Source of the DNA: a virus
Reading direction: 5' to 3' (one strand)
IMG/VR virus record: IMGVR_UViG_3300044630_001055
Span: 16,687 to 80,686 of that record
DNA: 64,000 bases
Below are positions 15,915 through 25,068 of the stretch, in pieces. The translations under genes were made by a program, and so were the position numbers. A model generated the notes under the pieces. It was given only the letters and a program-made list of their open reading frames with translations, made no database searches and was not told the origin of the DNA. Numbering within the stretch: position 1 is the stretch's first letter; each line of letters begins with the position of its first letter.

Positions 15915-16294
15915 TGGTGGAGATGGCGGGATTCGAACCCGCGTCCAGATAAGTTTCTAATGTAAATCGTTCACAAGTTTAGGATAGTGTTTTATCTTAC
16001 TAACACTCCAAAAGAATTGGGGCCGAATGGTTAATTCAGCAGATTCCACCAATCCATTTTAAGTTTGGATAAACTTAAATGTTCACTTCTTTTTAAATCC
16101 CATGAGTGATACGGGAACGATTAGGCAGCTACTGCGTAATCGAAAGACTCCATCCATGCCATAGCATCTCCGAAAGTCATTGTAGATAATTCTACGTCTG
16201 CACTTATTGTTTGATAGGTCTTCAAAGGTTTCCATCTAACCTTACTTGCATCAATACAACCAGTCTTCATACCTGTCAAAAGCCGGTCATCCCC
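15915..16294 (-). ncRNA. ssrA: transfer-messenger RNA (tmRNA)
   Basis: About 380 nt. The 5' end GGGGATGACCGGC and 3' end CATCTCC-ACCA form a 7-bp acceptor stem (16294-16288 with 15925-15919). The third pair is G-U, the alanine identity element of tmRNAs. The 3' part contains the T-arm GCGGGTTCGAATCCCGC, and CCA is encoded. A tag reading frame ends GATTACGCAGTAGCTGCCTAA, encoding DYAVAA-stop with the stop at 16123-16121. The frame is open upstream to a GCA at 16201-16199 preceded by AATAAGT, the likely resume codon, which gives a 26-residue tag. tmRNA with SmpB rescues stalled ribosomes and marks the product for proteolysis. A perfect host-type promoter precedes it and a hairpin terminator follows. 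Confidence 0.93.
16121..16201 (-). other. tmRNA tag-peptide reading frame
   Basis: The inferred resume codon is GCA (Ala) at 16201-16199, then 25 more sense codons and TAA. The tag begins ADVELSTM and ends ESFDYAVAA. The hydrophobic VAA end fits ClpXP/Lon-type recognition. The end is certain; the start is inferred from the conserved position of the resume codon after an A-rich, AAGT-type context. Confidence 0.65.
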
Positions 16295-16313
16295 ATATTT
16301 TAAAGAACTCTTA

Positions 16314-16345
16314 CAAATATACGATAAATATTTGTAATTTCCAAA
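16314..16345 (-). promoter_or_regulatory. Bacteroidota-type promoter for tmRNA
   Basis: Coding strand: TTTG (16342-16345), 20-base spacer, TATATTTG (16314-16321). It starts immediately after the stop codon of the 117-residue protein gene, and the -7 box lies about 20 bases before the mature tmRNA 5' end. Confidence 0.8.
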
Positions 16346-16699
16346 TTAATACTTATAAAATTGTAAATAGTTTAAAAGATATATTAATATTCCCTTCATT
16401 TTGTGTGAGGCTAGTTTAACTGATTTAAAATTTGATTCTTTTATTTGTTCAATAGTTCCATTTAATCTCCAATCTAATGTAATAGTTGTGTAGAAGGAAT
16501 TATTGTTTAAATTAGAATATGTATTTAAATTAATTTCATATATGACAGAATTTGTATCATTTGTTTTTTGAGCAAAATATCTAGTTATGTACCCTCTCTT
16601 ATAATCAGTTTCCGAAATTATAGGAATGTGTGTATTAATTTTTTTTAAATTATAATCATCTGGTAATTGTACTATTTTTTTATATCTAGTTATATCCAT
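16346..16699 (-). CDS. conserved phage protein of unknown function (baseplate operon)
   Basis: 117 residues with no named domain. Visible patterns are YKKIVQLPDDYN, ETDYKRGYITRYFAQKTNDTNSVIYEI and FYTTITLDWRLNG. Proteins with the RGYITRYF-x-IYEI pattern recur, as I recall, in structural regions of T4-like phages. It is the last gene of the tail/baseplate operon, 14 bases after the hub gene, so a baseplate or virion role is likely by position only. Confidence 0.6.
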   Translation of the reverse strand: MDITRYKKIVQLPDDYNLKKINTHIPIISETDYKRGYITRYFAQKTNDTNSVIYEINLNTYSNLNNNSFYTTITLDWRLNGTIEQIKESNFKSVKLASHKMKGILIYLLNYLQFYKY

Positions 16700-16713
16700 T
16701 TTATTTAGGTTTT

Positions 16714-18993
16714 TTATGCTGAAGGTAACTGTCTAAAACCACCACTTATTTCAGTTTTCCAAGTCATATCCGTAATTGTATGTTTTACAGATAATACTTG
16801 AAAAAACCCACCAGTTTCATATTGTTCAGGTATTCCTTTAATTCTAAATTTATCTCCCCGCTTTATTCCACTAATACCATGTATTGTAAATGTGAAATTT
16901 ATTGGAAATAGTATTGATACACTTGTTTTATTTAATTTTTCATCCGAACCAACTTTTATTGATTCAAATAAAGCTAAATCATCCAATGATGCTATGTATG
17001 ATTGGTCTGAAATATTATCCGAAACCGTATCTTTTGTTATCATAACTTTGGGAAATATACCAACTTTACTTAAAAATAATTGTAAGTTTTTTTCTTTTAA
17101 TTTTTCCTCATCTTCATCACCTGCAACCGTTGATGGTGTTTTTTTTGGAAATGGTGATGCTTCAGCTCTTTTTATTTCAGTTAGTATTTTATCTTTTAAA
17201 TTTTTTGCAAAAAGCTTACCAGTAACAGGTGGTTGTGATGAATTTACATTATTTGATAATCGTTGACCTATAATTTGATTCATTTTAGCTCCTGATATAT
17301 TTAAATCCAAAGATGCATCCATAAATATTGATTTATTACCATATACATCAAATGCAATTGGTAATTCGGGAACTGCATTATTTTTTAAATTTAAATCTAC
17401 TACAACTAATTCTGTTACTTCTGGATTTTTGGGGTCTGTTGTCTCTATTATTTGATAATCCCAAATTCCACCGGCCGCAGATGCCATTCCATTTAAGATT
17501 TGATATAAAGCATCTTTAACATAAAAATTTTTTGTTTCTAATATACCTTTTACAAAATCAAAATTAACATACAAATCATCTAAAAATCCCCAATGTTCAC
17601 CAGGAACATTAAGTGATTCAATTGTAGAATCTTTATATGATAGAATACCTTTATATGTTTGATTATCAGTTATAGCACCTTTTGATGGGAAATGTATATC
17701 CAATGCCTTTCCACCACTTGTCCCAATAACACTATTATTTAAAATTTCTTTATATTTTTTTTGTGGCGTTTTGGATTTTATAGCTGCCAATAAATCAAAT
17801 TTTGGTGTTTTTGGATTTGGAATGAATAATTTTGATTTATTACAACTAAATATTTTAGGAAATGCACTTACAACAGTTCGTTCGGTATTCACTTGCATTT
17901 TTACTTTCTTTCCTCCAATAACATAGTGGTCTATACCTATTGCATTTATTATTTTCATTAATGTACCAAATCTAATAAATTTATCAGGTCCAATTATTTC
18001 AGTACCAGATGGAAAACTTACAGATTCACTACCAACTGTTGCCGAATTTTCAAATATTCCCCATGCCCAACCATCCGTTTGATTGTTCATTTCTTCTCTA
18101 ACCGATTCATCAAAATTTATAAAATTGACTACATGTGCAACTTCCTTCGTATCTTTTATTAAACCATATACAGCATCCGTTCTTCTATTTGATGGTAGTT
18201 GATTATACATCATCATAAAACGTTTTAAACCTAAATCTGTTTGAGCTGATATTTCAGCAGGGTCAAACTCATTTGCTGCTTCTTCTAACTCTTCTGGTGT
18301 TTGGTCTGGTTTTGTATTATCTGCGGCTAAAAAGTATGCAGGTAATTCCGTAAATCCAGTACATTCTACACTTATTTCCCAAAATTGTCCACTTATAGCT
18401 ATACTACCGCCTGTTATAAATCCCAAATAATTATCATATAAACCACCAGTTTCCTCTCTTCGTTGATTTACATTTTTAAAAGATTGATTTTTTGCAACAT
18501 AAGGAACACTTATTGCCTCAAACCCATTCATTGCTCTTCTTTCATTCCACCCCCATTCTAAAAATATAGTAAATCCAGGCTCTAAAAAAAATTTACATAA
18601 TTCATTTAATTGACCCGGTGTGTATGCAGTTATTGTAAATTTTGCTTTTCTAGAAAGATTACCAGCTCCCTCATCTATTTCTATTGAGGTTACATTTGGC
18701 TTTGGTCTAAATGCTAAATCATTATAATCTATATAAGGTCTACCATCCCATGTTACTCCAATAGTTCCACTTGATGATTGATTACCATATATAGTACCAA
18801 TAGACCTATCTCCAGCAGCTTCAAATATTGTAAAATTAGGATTTGAATATAGTATTAATCCAGAATCAACACCAGAAGCAATTCTAACCCAAGCGTTTAA
18901 ACCACTAATAGTTTCAATTGGGTTTGCAATTCTTCTATCCAATTCCGCTCTAGCGTATGGAGCAACATTTGAAAAATTAGGAAATCCTGACAT
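16714..18993 (-). CDS. baseplate hub protein (gp27/gpD-like)
   Basis: 759 residues. The N-terminal ~200 residues include VTSIEIDEGAGNLSRKAKFTITAYTPGQL and FFLEPGFTIFLEWGW, a hub-domain pattern in which strands precede a position-defining helix. The C-terminal ~80 residues have FTIHGISGIKRGDKFRIKGIP then GGFFQVLSVKHTITDMTWKTEISGGF. This matches the end of gp27/gpD-type hub proteins, where a small barrel is followed by the G-x-F-x-V-x-x-V-x-H strand. Gene order supports it: TMP, tube-fold baseplate protein and LysM-like protein lie just upstream. The size is larger than T4 gp27 (391), so extra domains are present in the middle. Confidence 0.65.
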   Translation of the reverse strand: MSGFPNFSNVAPYARAELDRRIANPIETISGLNAWVRIASGVDSGLILYSNPNFTIFEAAGDRSIGTIYGNQSSSGTIGVTWDGRPYIDYNDLAFRPKPNVTSIEIDEGAGNLSRKAKFTITAYTPGQLNELCKFFLEPGFTIFLEWGWNERRAMNGFEAISVPYVAKNQSFKNVNQRREETGGLYDNYLGFITGGSIAISGQFWEISVECTGFTELPAYFLAADNTKPDQTPEELEEAANEFDPAEISAQTDLGLKRFMMMYNQLPSNRRTDAVYGLIKDTKEVAHVVNFINFDESVREEMNNQTDGWAWGIFENSATVGSESVSFPSGTEIIGPDKFIRFGTLMKIINAIGIDHYVIGGKKVKMQVNTERTVVSAFPKIFSCNKSKLFIPNPKTPKFDLLAAIKSKTPQKKYKEILNNSVIGTSGGKALDIHFPSKGAITDNQTYKGILSYKDSTIESLNVPGEHWGFLDDLYVNFDFVKGILETKNFYVKDALYQILNGMASAAGGIWDYQIIETTDPKNPEVTELVVVDLNLKNNAVPELPIAFDVYGNKSIFMDASLDLNISGAKMNQIIGQRLSNNVNSSQPPVTGKLFAKNLKDKILTEIKRAEASPFPKKTPSTVAGDEDEEKLKEKNLQLFLSKVGIFPKVMITKDTVSDNISDQSYIASLDDLALFESIKVGSDEKLNKTSVSILFPINFTFTIHGISGIKRGDKFRIKGIPEQYETGGFFQVLSVKHTITDMTWKTEISGGFRQLPSA

Positions 18994-18999
18994 AACTTT

Positions 19000-19296
19000 T
19001 TAATTTATTTTAGTTTGATTTGATACTATTTCTATATAATTTAATGGTATCCTTAATATTGTACCATCTTCAAATCCAAATACCGCATTATGTATGTTAT
19101 TAGCCGATGCTATTATCCAACCTAATGTAGAATCTCTATAATAATCGTATGCTAATGTATCCAACCTATCACCGGTTTCAGTAGCAACATACAAATCATC
19201 ATCTCTCAATGGTATGTTTGGATATATTTTTGGTTTATATACAGTTCTCCCATCAACAGTCTTTTTAGTTTCGTTATTTGAATATCTACTTATCAT
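19000..19296 (-). CDS. LysM-like baseplate/tail protein (gp53/gpX-type)
   Basis: 98 residues. The central stretch TGDRLDTLAYDYYRDSTLGWIIASANNI followed by FEDGTILRIPL is a LysM-type fold signature (start-up helix, W-x-I-x-x-x-N, then a G-x-x-L-x-I-P strand). Small LysM proteins of this sort (T4 gp53, P2 gpX) join tube, hub and wedges in contractile tails. It lies 6 bases upstream of the hub gene and 13 downstream of the tube-fold protein gene. Confidence 0.75.
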   Translation of the reverse strand: MISRYSNNETKKTVDGRTVYKPKIYPNIPLRDDDLYVATETGDRLDTLAYDYYRDSTLGWIIASANNIHNAVFGFEDGTILRIPLNYIEIVSNQTKIN

Positions 19297-19309
19297 TTTA
19301 ATTATTTAT

Positions 19310-21952
19310 TTAGAGACCCGCTCCACCAAGTAATGAACCACGTCCTTTATTTAAAAATTTATTAAATGGATTATCTTTATCTATTTTTTGTTGTATTTCT
19401 GTTTGACGTTTATTAAAATTTTCGTTACTTAATATCGCTGATGGTGTTTTGCTTGTTACGGATGCTGCCTTTTTTTGTGGATTTACCTCTTGGAGTTTTT
19501 TAGCAATATCATTTTGAGGAAGTGTACTATTCCATCCATAAAAATTATTTACAGTATTATTTCTACTTTCTATAAATTTAAGACTTATATTTACACTAAC
19601 TACCATTGGAAGTTTATATCCGTTTAATGGTTTTGTTACTTCGGCAGTATTACCATCAGTTTCAATATTTACTTTACCACCATTACCACCATATGATTTA
19701 TTATCACCAATTTCCCAACCAGCAGTATCATCTACCGTATACGATAGACTATCTATAATACATTCTTTATCTTTATATAAATTACCAATTGTTACTTTTG
19801 TAAATGGTGAAATTATATAAGTTTCATTATGATATCCAGCAGGATATGCTAATGATGTTAAGAAGTTTATTCGTTCCCACATTGCTACGTGCTCTTGTGA
19901 ATTTGTAGAATATAATGTAAGTGTAAAACTAACACTTCGTTCTATACCCGAATATGTATAATAATTAAAAGGAGAACCTAAAAATTTAGCAGAATCCCAA
20001 CTAGGTGATACATTTTCACTAATACCAGTAATTGTAGCTGTAAAATTAACTGATTTTTTGTTTGGTACGGATGTAAACTTCACAGTTATAAAATCCAAAT
20101 CCCCAAATACATCATTTCCAGTATCAGTATAATGATTTTTTGTATTTAAAAAATTTACAGCATTTCCTAATGATTTTTTAGATTCAATACTACGAGCAAA
20201 TTCTTCTGAACTATACTTTAACTTATCGGTTTTTTGTGGTATTCCATTATTACCAATTCCGGTTATATTTAATTCATTACCAGTAGATTTTGTTTCAGCT
20301 ACAGTTTGAATTTTAGTTAATAAAGTAGATAAATCATTTCTACTTTTTTCATCATCATTTGTTTCATCAACCGTATTTGAATAAGCAGTTGCAGATAATC
20401 TAGGGTCATATTTTAATAAATCGTTTCCTTTTGATTCTTGAACTTTTCTACCTAATTCTTGCTGTCCTTCTTTTCTAGCAGTTAATAAATCTTCTGCTTT
20501 TGCGGGTGGGGGTATTATTATACCGTTTGGTAATGATAACCCATTTTCACCAGCCAACGCTTTAAATAAACTTTTTTCTTGTTGAGTTTTTTTATTTAAA
20601 CCAGCAAATTGAGAACCTATTGATGTTGTACTTTGTTTATCCTTTGTAGTTGCATTTATTAATGCAAGACTTGCAGGGTCTACACCTCCAATTTGTTGTA
20701 ATCTTGTAGATAAATCGTTTCGTTGTTCAATTACCAGTGATTCTTCATCAACTGTATTTGAGTATTTTGTTATTGTATTATCAGCATTGTATTTTAATAT
20801 ACCTTCACCAGTTCCTACTTTTAATAATTCCTTACCTATTACTTGCTGTCCTTCCTTTCTACCCGTAATTAAATTATTTGCATTTGCTTTTGGAATTGTA
20901 AATACGTTTGATTGATTTGCTCCCTTAACTGGTATATTAAATACGTTTGAAGTTCCCGATTTACTAGGTAAACTAAATACGTTTGATACACCGCCTCCGC
21001 CTATACTAAATGGATTTGATACACCACCACCACCTATACTAAATGGATTTGATACACCACCACCTACAATTGAACTAAATAAATTATTTGGTTTATTTTC
21101 TTTTGATAATCGTAAATATTCACCACTTAAATTAGCAGGTCCATCTTTTTTTATTGTTGATAATTCATTTTTTATTGTTGATAAATCATTTCTTAATTTT
21201 AAATCTGTACCTGTATAATCTACGGTATCTTTATATGGCATTGCGCTTGAATACAAACGTGATGTAGGGTCATTTTTTGCCAATAATTGTTGTCCACTTT
21301 TTCTTGCACCAAATAGATAAGTTTGAACTTTATCTTTTGCTAATTGAATACCAGAACCCAACACTGCGTTTCCAATTTGTCTAGGAGTTCCTGTTACGTT
21401 TTGTGCTAAAAACTTACCAACCAATGTCCCACCTGCATCTTTTTTAATTTTAGCAAGTGTTTGCATTGTATTTGGTTCAAGTCCATTTTTAAAATCATTT
21501 TTTAATATTACTCTAGATGGAATTATCTCTTCTGGAAATGCTACACCTATTTTTGATGCTAATTCTAATCCTTTTCCTTTTACTTTGTTTAATAAGTTTC
21601 CAATTATACCATTATTACCCGCATTTCCATTTACACCAGCTTTCATATCATCCAACATATTGGTGGATAATCTATTTAAGCGGATAATATCCGTACCATA
21701 TATGATTGGCTGTGATAAAAAACGTAATTGTCTTAATCCTAATAATTCTTCTTCGATGACAGTTTCTCTCGTTCTATCACTTATTCTACTTCTACGCAAT
21801 TTATTTACTAACGGAAATGAAGTTGCGTTTAGAGCACCATTTGGAGTTGATATTGATATATCTTTACTATTACGGGTTTCGTATTTTTGTTCAGCAGTTT
21901 GTGTGTTGCTTAATTTTTTAGTTTGAAAAAGTTCTAATATAGTTTTTCCCAT
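19310..21952 (-). CDS. baseplate/tail structural protein with tube-like C-terminal domain
   Basis: 880 residues. The last ~250 contain DLDFITVKFTSVPNKKSVNFTATITGI, SPSWDSAKFLGSPFNYYTYSGIERSVSFTLTLY and LAYPAGYHNETYIISPFTKVTIGNLYKDKECIIDSLSYT, separated by short gaps. This resembles tube-fold proteins that nucleate the tail tube on the baseplate (role of T4 gp48/gp54). The N-terminal ~600 residues are unusual. They hold three copies of a unit starting R-K-x-G-Q-Q, passing Y-x-x-TVD and ending RNDLST (residues ~217-262, ~360-418, ~487-545), plus a GGGGVSNPFSI tandem repeat near 295-325. The start overlaps the tape-measure stop by one base (TAATG). Confidence 0.6.
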   Translation of the reverse strand: MGKTILELFQTKKLSNTQTAEQKYETRNSKDISISTPNGALNATSFPLVNKLRRSRISDRTRETVIEEELLGLRQLRFLSQPIIYGTDIIRLNRLSTNMLDDMKAGVNGNAGNNGIIGNLLNKVKGKGLELASKIGVAFPEEIIPSRVILKNDFKNGLEPNTMQTLAKIKKDAGGTLVGKFLAQNVTGTPRQIGNAVLGSGIQLAKDKVQTYLFGARKSGQQLLAKNDPTSRLYSSAMPYKDTVDYTGTDLKLRNDLSTIKNELSTIKKDGPANLSGEYLRLSKENKPNNLFSSIVGGGVSNPFSIGGGGVSNPFSIGGGGVSNVFSLPSKSGTSNVFNIPVKGANQSNVFTIPKANANNLITGRKEGQQVIGKELLKVGTGEGILKYNADNTITKYSNTVDEESLVIEQRNDLSTRLQQIGGVDPASLALINATTKDKQSTTSIGSQFAGLNKKTQQEKSLFKALAGENGLSLPNGIIIPPPAKAEDLLTARKEGQQELGRKVQESKGNDLLKYDPRLSATAYSNTVDETNDDEKSRNDLSTLLTKIQTVAETKSTGNELNITGIGNNGIPQKTDKLKYSSEEFARSIESKKSLGNAVNFLNTKNHYTDTGNDVFGDLDFITVKFTSVPNKKSVNFTATITGISENVSPSWDSAKFLGSPFNYYTYSGIERSVSFTLTLYSTNSQEHVAMWERINFLTSLAYPAGYHNETYIISPFTKVTIGNLYKDKECIIDSLSYTVDDTAGWEIGDNKSYGGNGGKVNIETDGNTAEVTKPLNGYKLPMVVSVNISLKFIESRNNTVNNFYGWNSTLPQNDIAKKLQEVNPQKKAASVTSKTPSAILSNENFNKRQTEIQQKIDKDNPFNKFLNKGRGSLLGGAGL

Positions 21953-24804
21953 TATTTAAGTGCGTATGAATTTGAAGTTACAGTAGATACTACTTTTGAA
22001 ACGCCAGATGTTACTTTTTTACCATCCATATGTACTGATATTTTACCAGAATTTAAATCTGTTCGTAATGCTTTTATTTCGTTTATTAATTCATCCATTT
22101 TAGCATTTTTATCTTCAGCTTCTTTACCACCACCTTCTCCACCACCACTTAGTGCCTCTATAACAGAACCACCACCTATTTCTAAAAATGTACCAACTGC
22201 TAACATTGCAGGTATTGCTAATAATCCAGCTACTGCAAACGATGCCATTGCAGCAGATAATGCAATAAATCCACCTGCCATAGAAAATAAAGCGGCTGCT
22301 GCATCCATAGATAACAATGGTAATATTTTAACCATTAAATCACCTATACTACCCACCACCGATGCAATTCCCTTTCCAATTGATTCTACTACACTACCAA
22401 TTGATTTACCAATGGATTCAATTAATGGTGCTAACAAACTCAATGCATATGTTAATGGTATTAATGATGCACCAAATAATGCCAATAATCCAATTCCAAT
22501 TAATGCAGCCGGTGCACTAACACCAAATGCGGACAATCCTCCAGCTAATGCAACTAATCCAATTGCTGCGGCTTCTCCACCCAATGCAATTGCAGCTAAA
22601 CCTAATGAACCTACTGTCATAATTGCAAATGCCAAACCAGCTACTACTAATACACCAGCACCAGCTAATACTTTACCATCACCAAATGCGGATAATCCTT
22701 TAGCTAATGATTTTAATCCAGTACCAACCGTACTTATATCAATTTTTGATAAAACAAATAATGTTGGTAAACCTACCGACATTAATGCAAAACCAATTCC
22801 AGTTGGTATTAAATTAAAAGCACCAAATAATACTTTTGGATTTCCCATTGCTTTTAATCCTGAAGCTAAATCTTTAAGTTTATCACCCATTGATTTATCT
22901 TTATTCATAGATTCGGTTGCTTGTTCTACACCTTCAGGTGATGTTACGGAATCTATTTTATTATCTACTAAATCTTCTACTTTACCACTTGCTTTATCTT
23001 GTATAGTTTCTTTTGCTTTATCCGCTAAACTACCTCCAGCTACATCTGCTATTGATTGAGTTGCCGTTGATACCGCTCCACCACCCATAAATTTTTGCAG
23101 TACATTAGATGCCATATTTTTTATAAATTCAGCTGATGTTTTTACCCAACCACCCATAGTACTACCAATTGATTTTGCGTACTCACCCAATTTTGTAAAT
23201 TTAACACCCATTTGACCTAATGCACCTCCAAATTGAACTCCTGTCATTATTCCACCACCTAACAATTGTATAAATGAACCCAATCCTGTATTCATACCAG
23301 CTTGTATAGTTTCATTTATCATACTAAATTGTGAATTCATTTGTCCAGTTAATGTAGTTGCATTCTCCTGATTAGCAGCCATTTTACCAAGTTCAGCTAC
23401 GGATATACCTAATAAATCTGCAGTTGCTTTCTTTTGGAAATAATCCATTTTATTAAAAGCATCCACACCACCTAATGCATTTAAAGTTTCTTGTGTAGCT
23501 TCTTCAATTTTACCTTCAAATGCTAATGCTCTAGCTCTATCTAAATTGATATTCTTACCCATTAAAGCACCCAATTCCAATTCTTTAGTTATTGATGTTT
23601 CAAAATCTAAAAGGTTATCAGCAATACCGGTCATAGTTTTTAAACTAACACCCATTTTGGCTGCTGCTGCTGCTGCTTTTATTATATTCTCACCGCCATC
23701 TTTACCAAATAAAGCAAATTCTTCAGCAGAACCGGCTAAATCTGCCATTAAAGCTGCAGGTATTATTCCATTTTGTTTTGCAAACTCTTGTGTTGATTTT
23801 GTTAAATTTAGGGCAGCTTCTTCACTATTTCCGTTTAATCTACTAAAAGAACCCAATAATCCGGCTGCTTCAGTTCCACTAATACCCATATTTTTGGATA
23901 TTAATGATGTTGATGCTTGTAATTCCCCACTAACATTATTCATACCTCCGAATTCGGAAGCTAATGCTTTAGCGTTTTCAACTGCATTATCATCAAAGAA
24001 AGCCAAACCAGTTGTTGCAAATTCTGTTAATCCTCCCAATTGAGAACGAACTTCACCTAATTTATTAACAAATGTACCAACTCCCATAACCATCAAACCA
24101 ATTGCTACTTGTGGTTTTTTTAATGCAGTTGTTATTTGGTTAGCAACTGCATTAAACCTAGCTTGCATTCTATTTGCCTCTTCGGTAAGTTCTTTATAAG
24201 CATCTAACTCATCTTCAGTAAGACCTATCGTTGCCTGCATTGCTTTATTTACTTTACTTTGTGCCGCACCAAAATCCTGAACTGCTCTTGCTATATCTTT
24301 ATTATTACTAAAAACAGAATCGCTAGATTTTATTAAATCTACATACATTTTTTTTGCAATATCTAAATTTTCAGTAGCCGCTTTCATTGCATCGGAATCA
24401 CCACTAGCAGATGCATGCATTAACTCATTTTGGGCTTGTGTTAGCATATCAGCACCTGCCATAAAATCTTTTACAAAATTAGCAGCATCAACATCACCAA
24501 CATCAATACTTATACTACCTATTTTATTAACTTGCTTAGCCATAAGAGTAAGTTCTTTACCCATATCGGATGTAACATTACCAGCTAATGACATTTGAGT
24601 TGTTAAGTCTTTAAAATTAGAAATCGATTCTCTAATTCCTTTTGTTCTACCAATAAAATCATTTATTTTTTTAATTTTTTTATCTAAAGCACTTATTTGA
24701 GCAGAATCTTGCGCAGCAGTTGCTTCTGCAAGTTTTTCTTGCAAATTGGCTAAATTTTGTATAGCTTTAGCTTCGGCATCAATTAATTTTGATTTATCTG
24801 CCAT
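21952..24804 (-). CDS. tail tape-measure protein
   Basis: 950 residues. Residues ~1-240 are Ala/Lys/Asp-rich and strongly helical/coiled-coil (IDAEAKAIQNLANLQEKLAEA). From ~655 to ~880 there are several long hydrophobic Gly/Ala/Leu segments (IPTGIGFALMSVGLPTLFVL; AIALGGEAAAIGLVALAGGL; LLAIPAMLAVGTF), typical of tape measures that insert in the host membrane during ejection. A short coiled coil and KISVHMDGKKVTSGVS end the protein. Position between tail chaperones and baseplate genes is diagnostic. It sets tail length; at ~0.15 nm per residue the full length would correspond to roughly 140 nm. Confidence 0.85.
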   Translation of the reverse strand: MADKSKLIDAEAKAIQNLANLQEKLAEATAAQDSAQISALDKKIKKINDFIGRTKGIRESISNFKDLTTQMSLAGNVTSDMGKELTLMAKQVNKIGSISIDVGDVDAANFVKDFMAGADMLTQAQNELMHASASGDSDAMKAATENLDIAKKMYVDLIKSSDSVFSNNKDIARAVQDFGAAQSKVNKAMQATIGLTEDELDAYKELTEEANRMQARFNAVANQITTALKKPQVAIGLMVMGVGTFVNKLGEVRSQLGGLTEFATTGLAFFDDNAVENAKALASEFGGMNNVSGELQASTSLISKNMGISGTEAAGLLGSFSRLNGNSEEAALNLTKSTQEFAKQNGIIPAALMADLAGSAEEFALFGKDGGENIIKAAAAAAKMGVSLKTMTGIADNLLDFETSITKELELGALMGKNINLDRARALAFEGKIEEATQETLNALGGVDAFNKMDYFQKKATADLLGISVAELGKMAANQENATTLTGQMNSQFSMINETIQAGMNTGLGSFIQLLGGGIMTGVQFGGALGQMGVKFTKLGEYAKSIGSTMGGWVKTSAEFIKNMASNVLQKFMGGGAVSTATQSIADVAGGSLADKAKETIQDKASGKVEDLVDNKIDSVTSPEGVEQATESMNKDKSMGDKLKDLASGLKAMGNPKVLFGAFNLIPTGIGFALMSVGLPTLFVLSKIDISTVGTGLKSLAKGLSAFGDGKVLAGAGVLVVAGLAFAIMTVGSLGLAAIALGGEAAAIGLVALAGGLSAFGVSAPAALIGIGLLALFGASLIPLTYALSLLAPLIESIGKSIGSVVESIGKGIASVVGSIGDLMVKILPLLSMDAAAALFSMAGGFIALSAAMASFAVAGLLAIPAMLAVGTFLEIGGGSVIEALSGGGEGGGKEAEDKNAKMDELINEIKALRTDLNSGKISVHMDGKKVTSGVSKVVSTVTSNSYALK

Positions 24805-24807
24805 TTA

Positions 24808-24999
24808 TTATTTTGCGTATTTATCTAAATATTTTACTAAATCATCCAAATCATTTGTTATATTTGCTAATTTTTTAGATACTTCTGGATGCTTTTCTGC
24901 CGATTTATTTATAAAAGTTTGGTCCAATCCTTTTTTATAAGAATCAAAAAAAGCATCTACAAATTTATTGAGAATTCCTTCGTTTAATTTTTTTGCCAT
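24808..24999 (-). CDS. small conserved phage protein upstream of tape measure
   Basis: 63 residues: AKKLNEGILNKFVDAFFDSYKKGLDQTF, then KHPEVSKKLANITNDLDDLVKYLDKY. It looks entirely helical, without membrane segment. Similar short MAKKLNEGIL-type proteins sit in the same place in other T4-like phages as I recall them; function unknown. It follows a terminator and has its own AATAAATA motif, and its stop is 3 bases before the tape-measure ATG, so it probably heads that operon. Confidence 0.65.
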   Translation of the reverse strand: MAKKLNEGILNKFVDAFFDSYKKGLDQTFINKSAEKHPEVSKKLANITNDLDDLVKYLDKYAK

Positions 25000-25019
25000 T
25001 TGTACAGTTGGTTATATAT

Positions 25020-25027
25020 AATAAATA
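25020..25027 (-). promoter_or_regulatory. TATTTAT phage motif heading the tape-measure/baseplate operon
   Basis: The coding strand reads TCAATATTTATTATATATA, 21 bases before the 63-residue gene's ATG and directly downstream of a terminator. Confidence 0.5.
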
Positions 25028-25038
25028 TTGAATAAAAA

Positions 25039-25068
25039 AAAAGTGAGGATTATCTCATCCTCACTTTT
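25039..25068 (-). terminator. intrinsic terminator after the tail-chaperone genes
   Basis: A 12-bp stem AAAAGTGAGGAT / ATCCTCACTTTT (25068-25057 with 25050-25039) with a 6-base loop, followed by a T run. The stop codon of the second chaperone frame lies in its loop. Confidence 0.85.

Noticed and set aside
22412-23059. Plus-strand open frame rich in Asn/Pro/Ala opposite the tape measure
   Set aside because: It is the antisense of the hydrophobic Gly/Ala-rich tape-measure segments, with no independent support.
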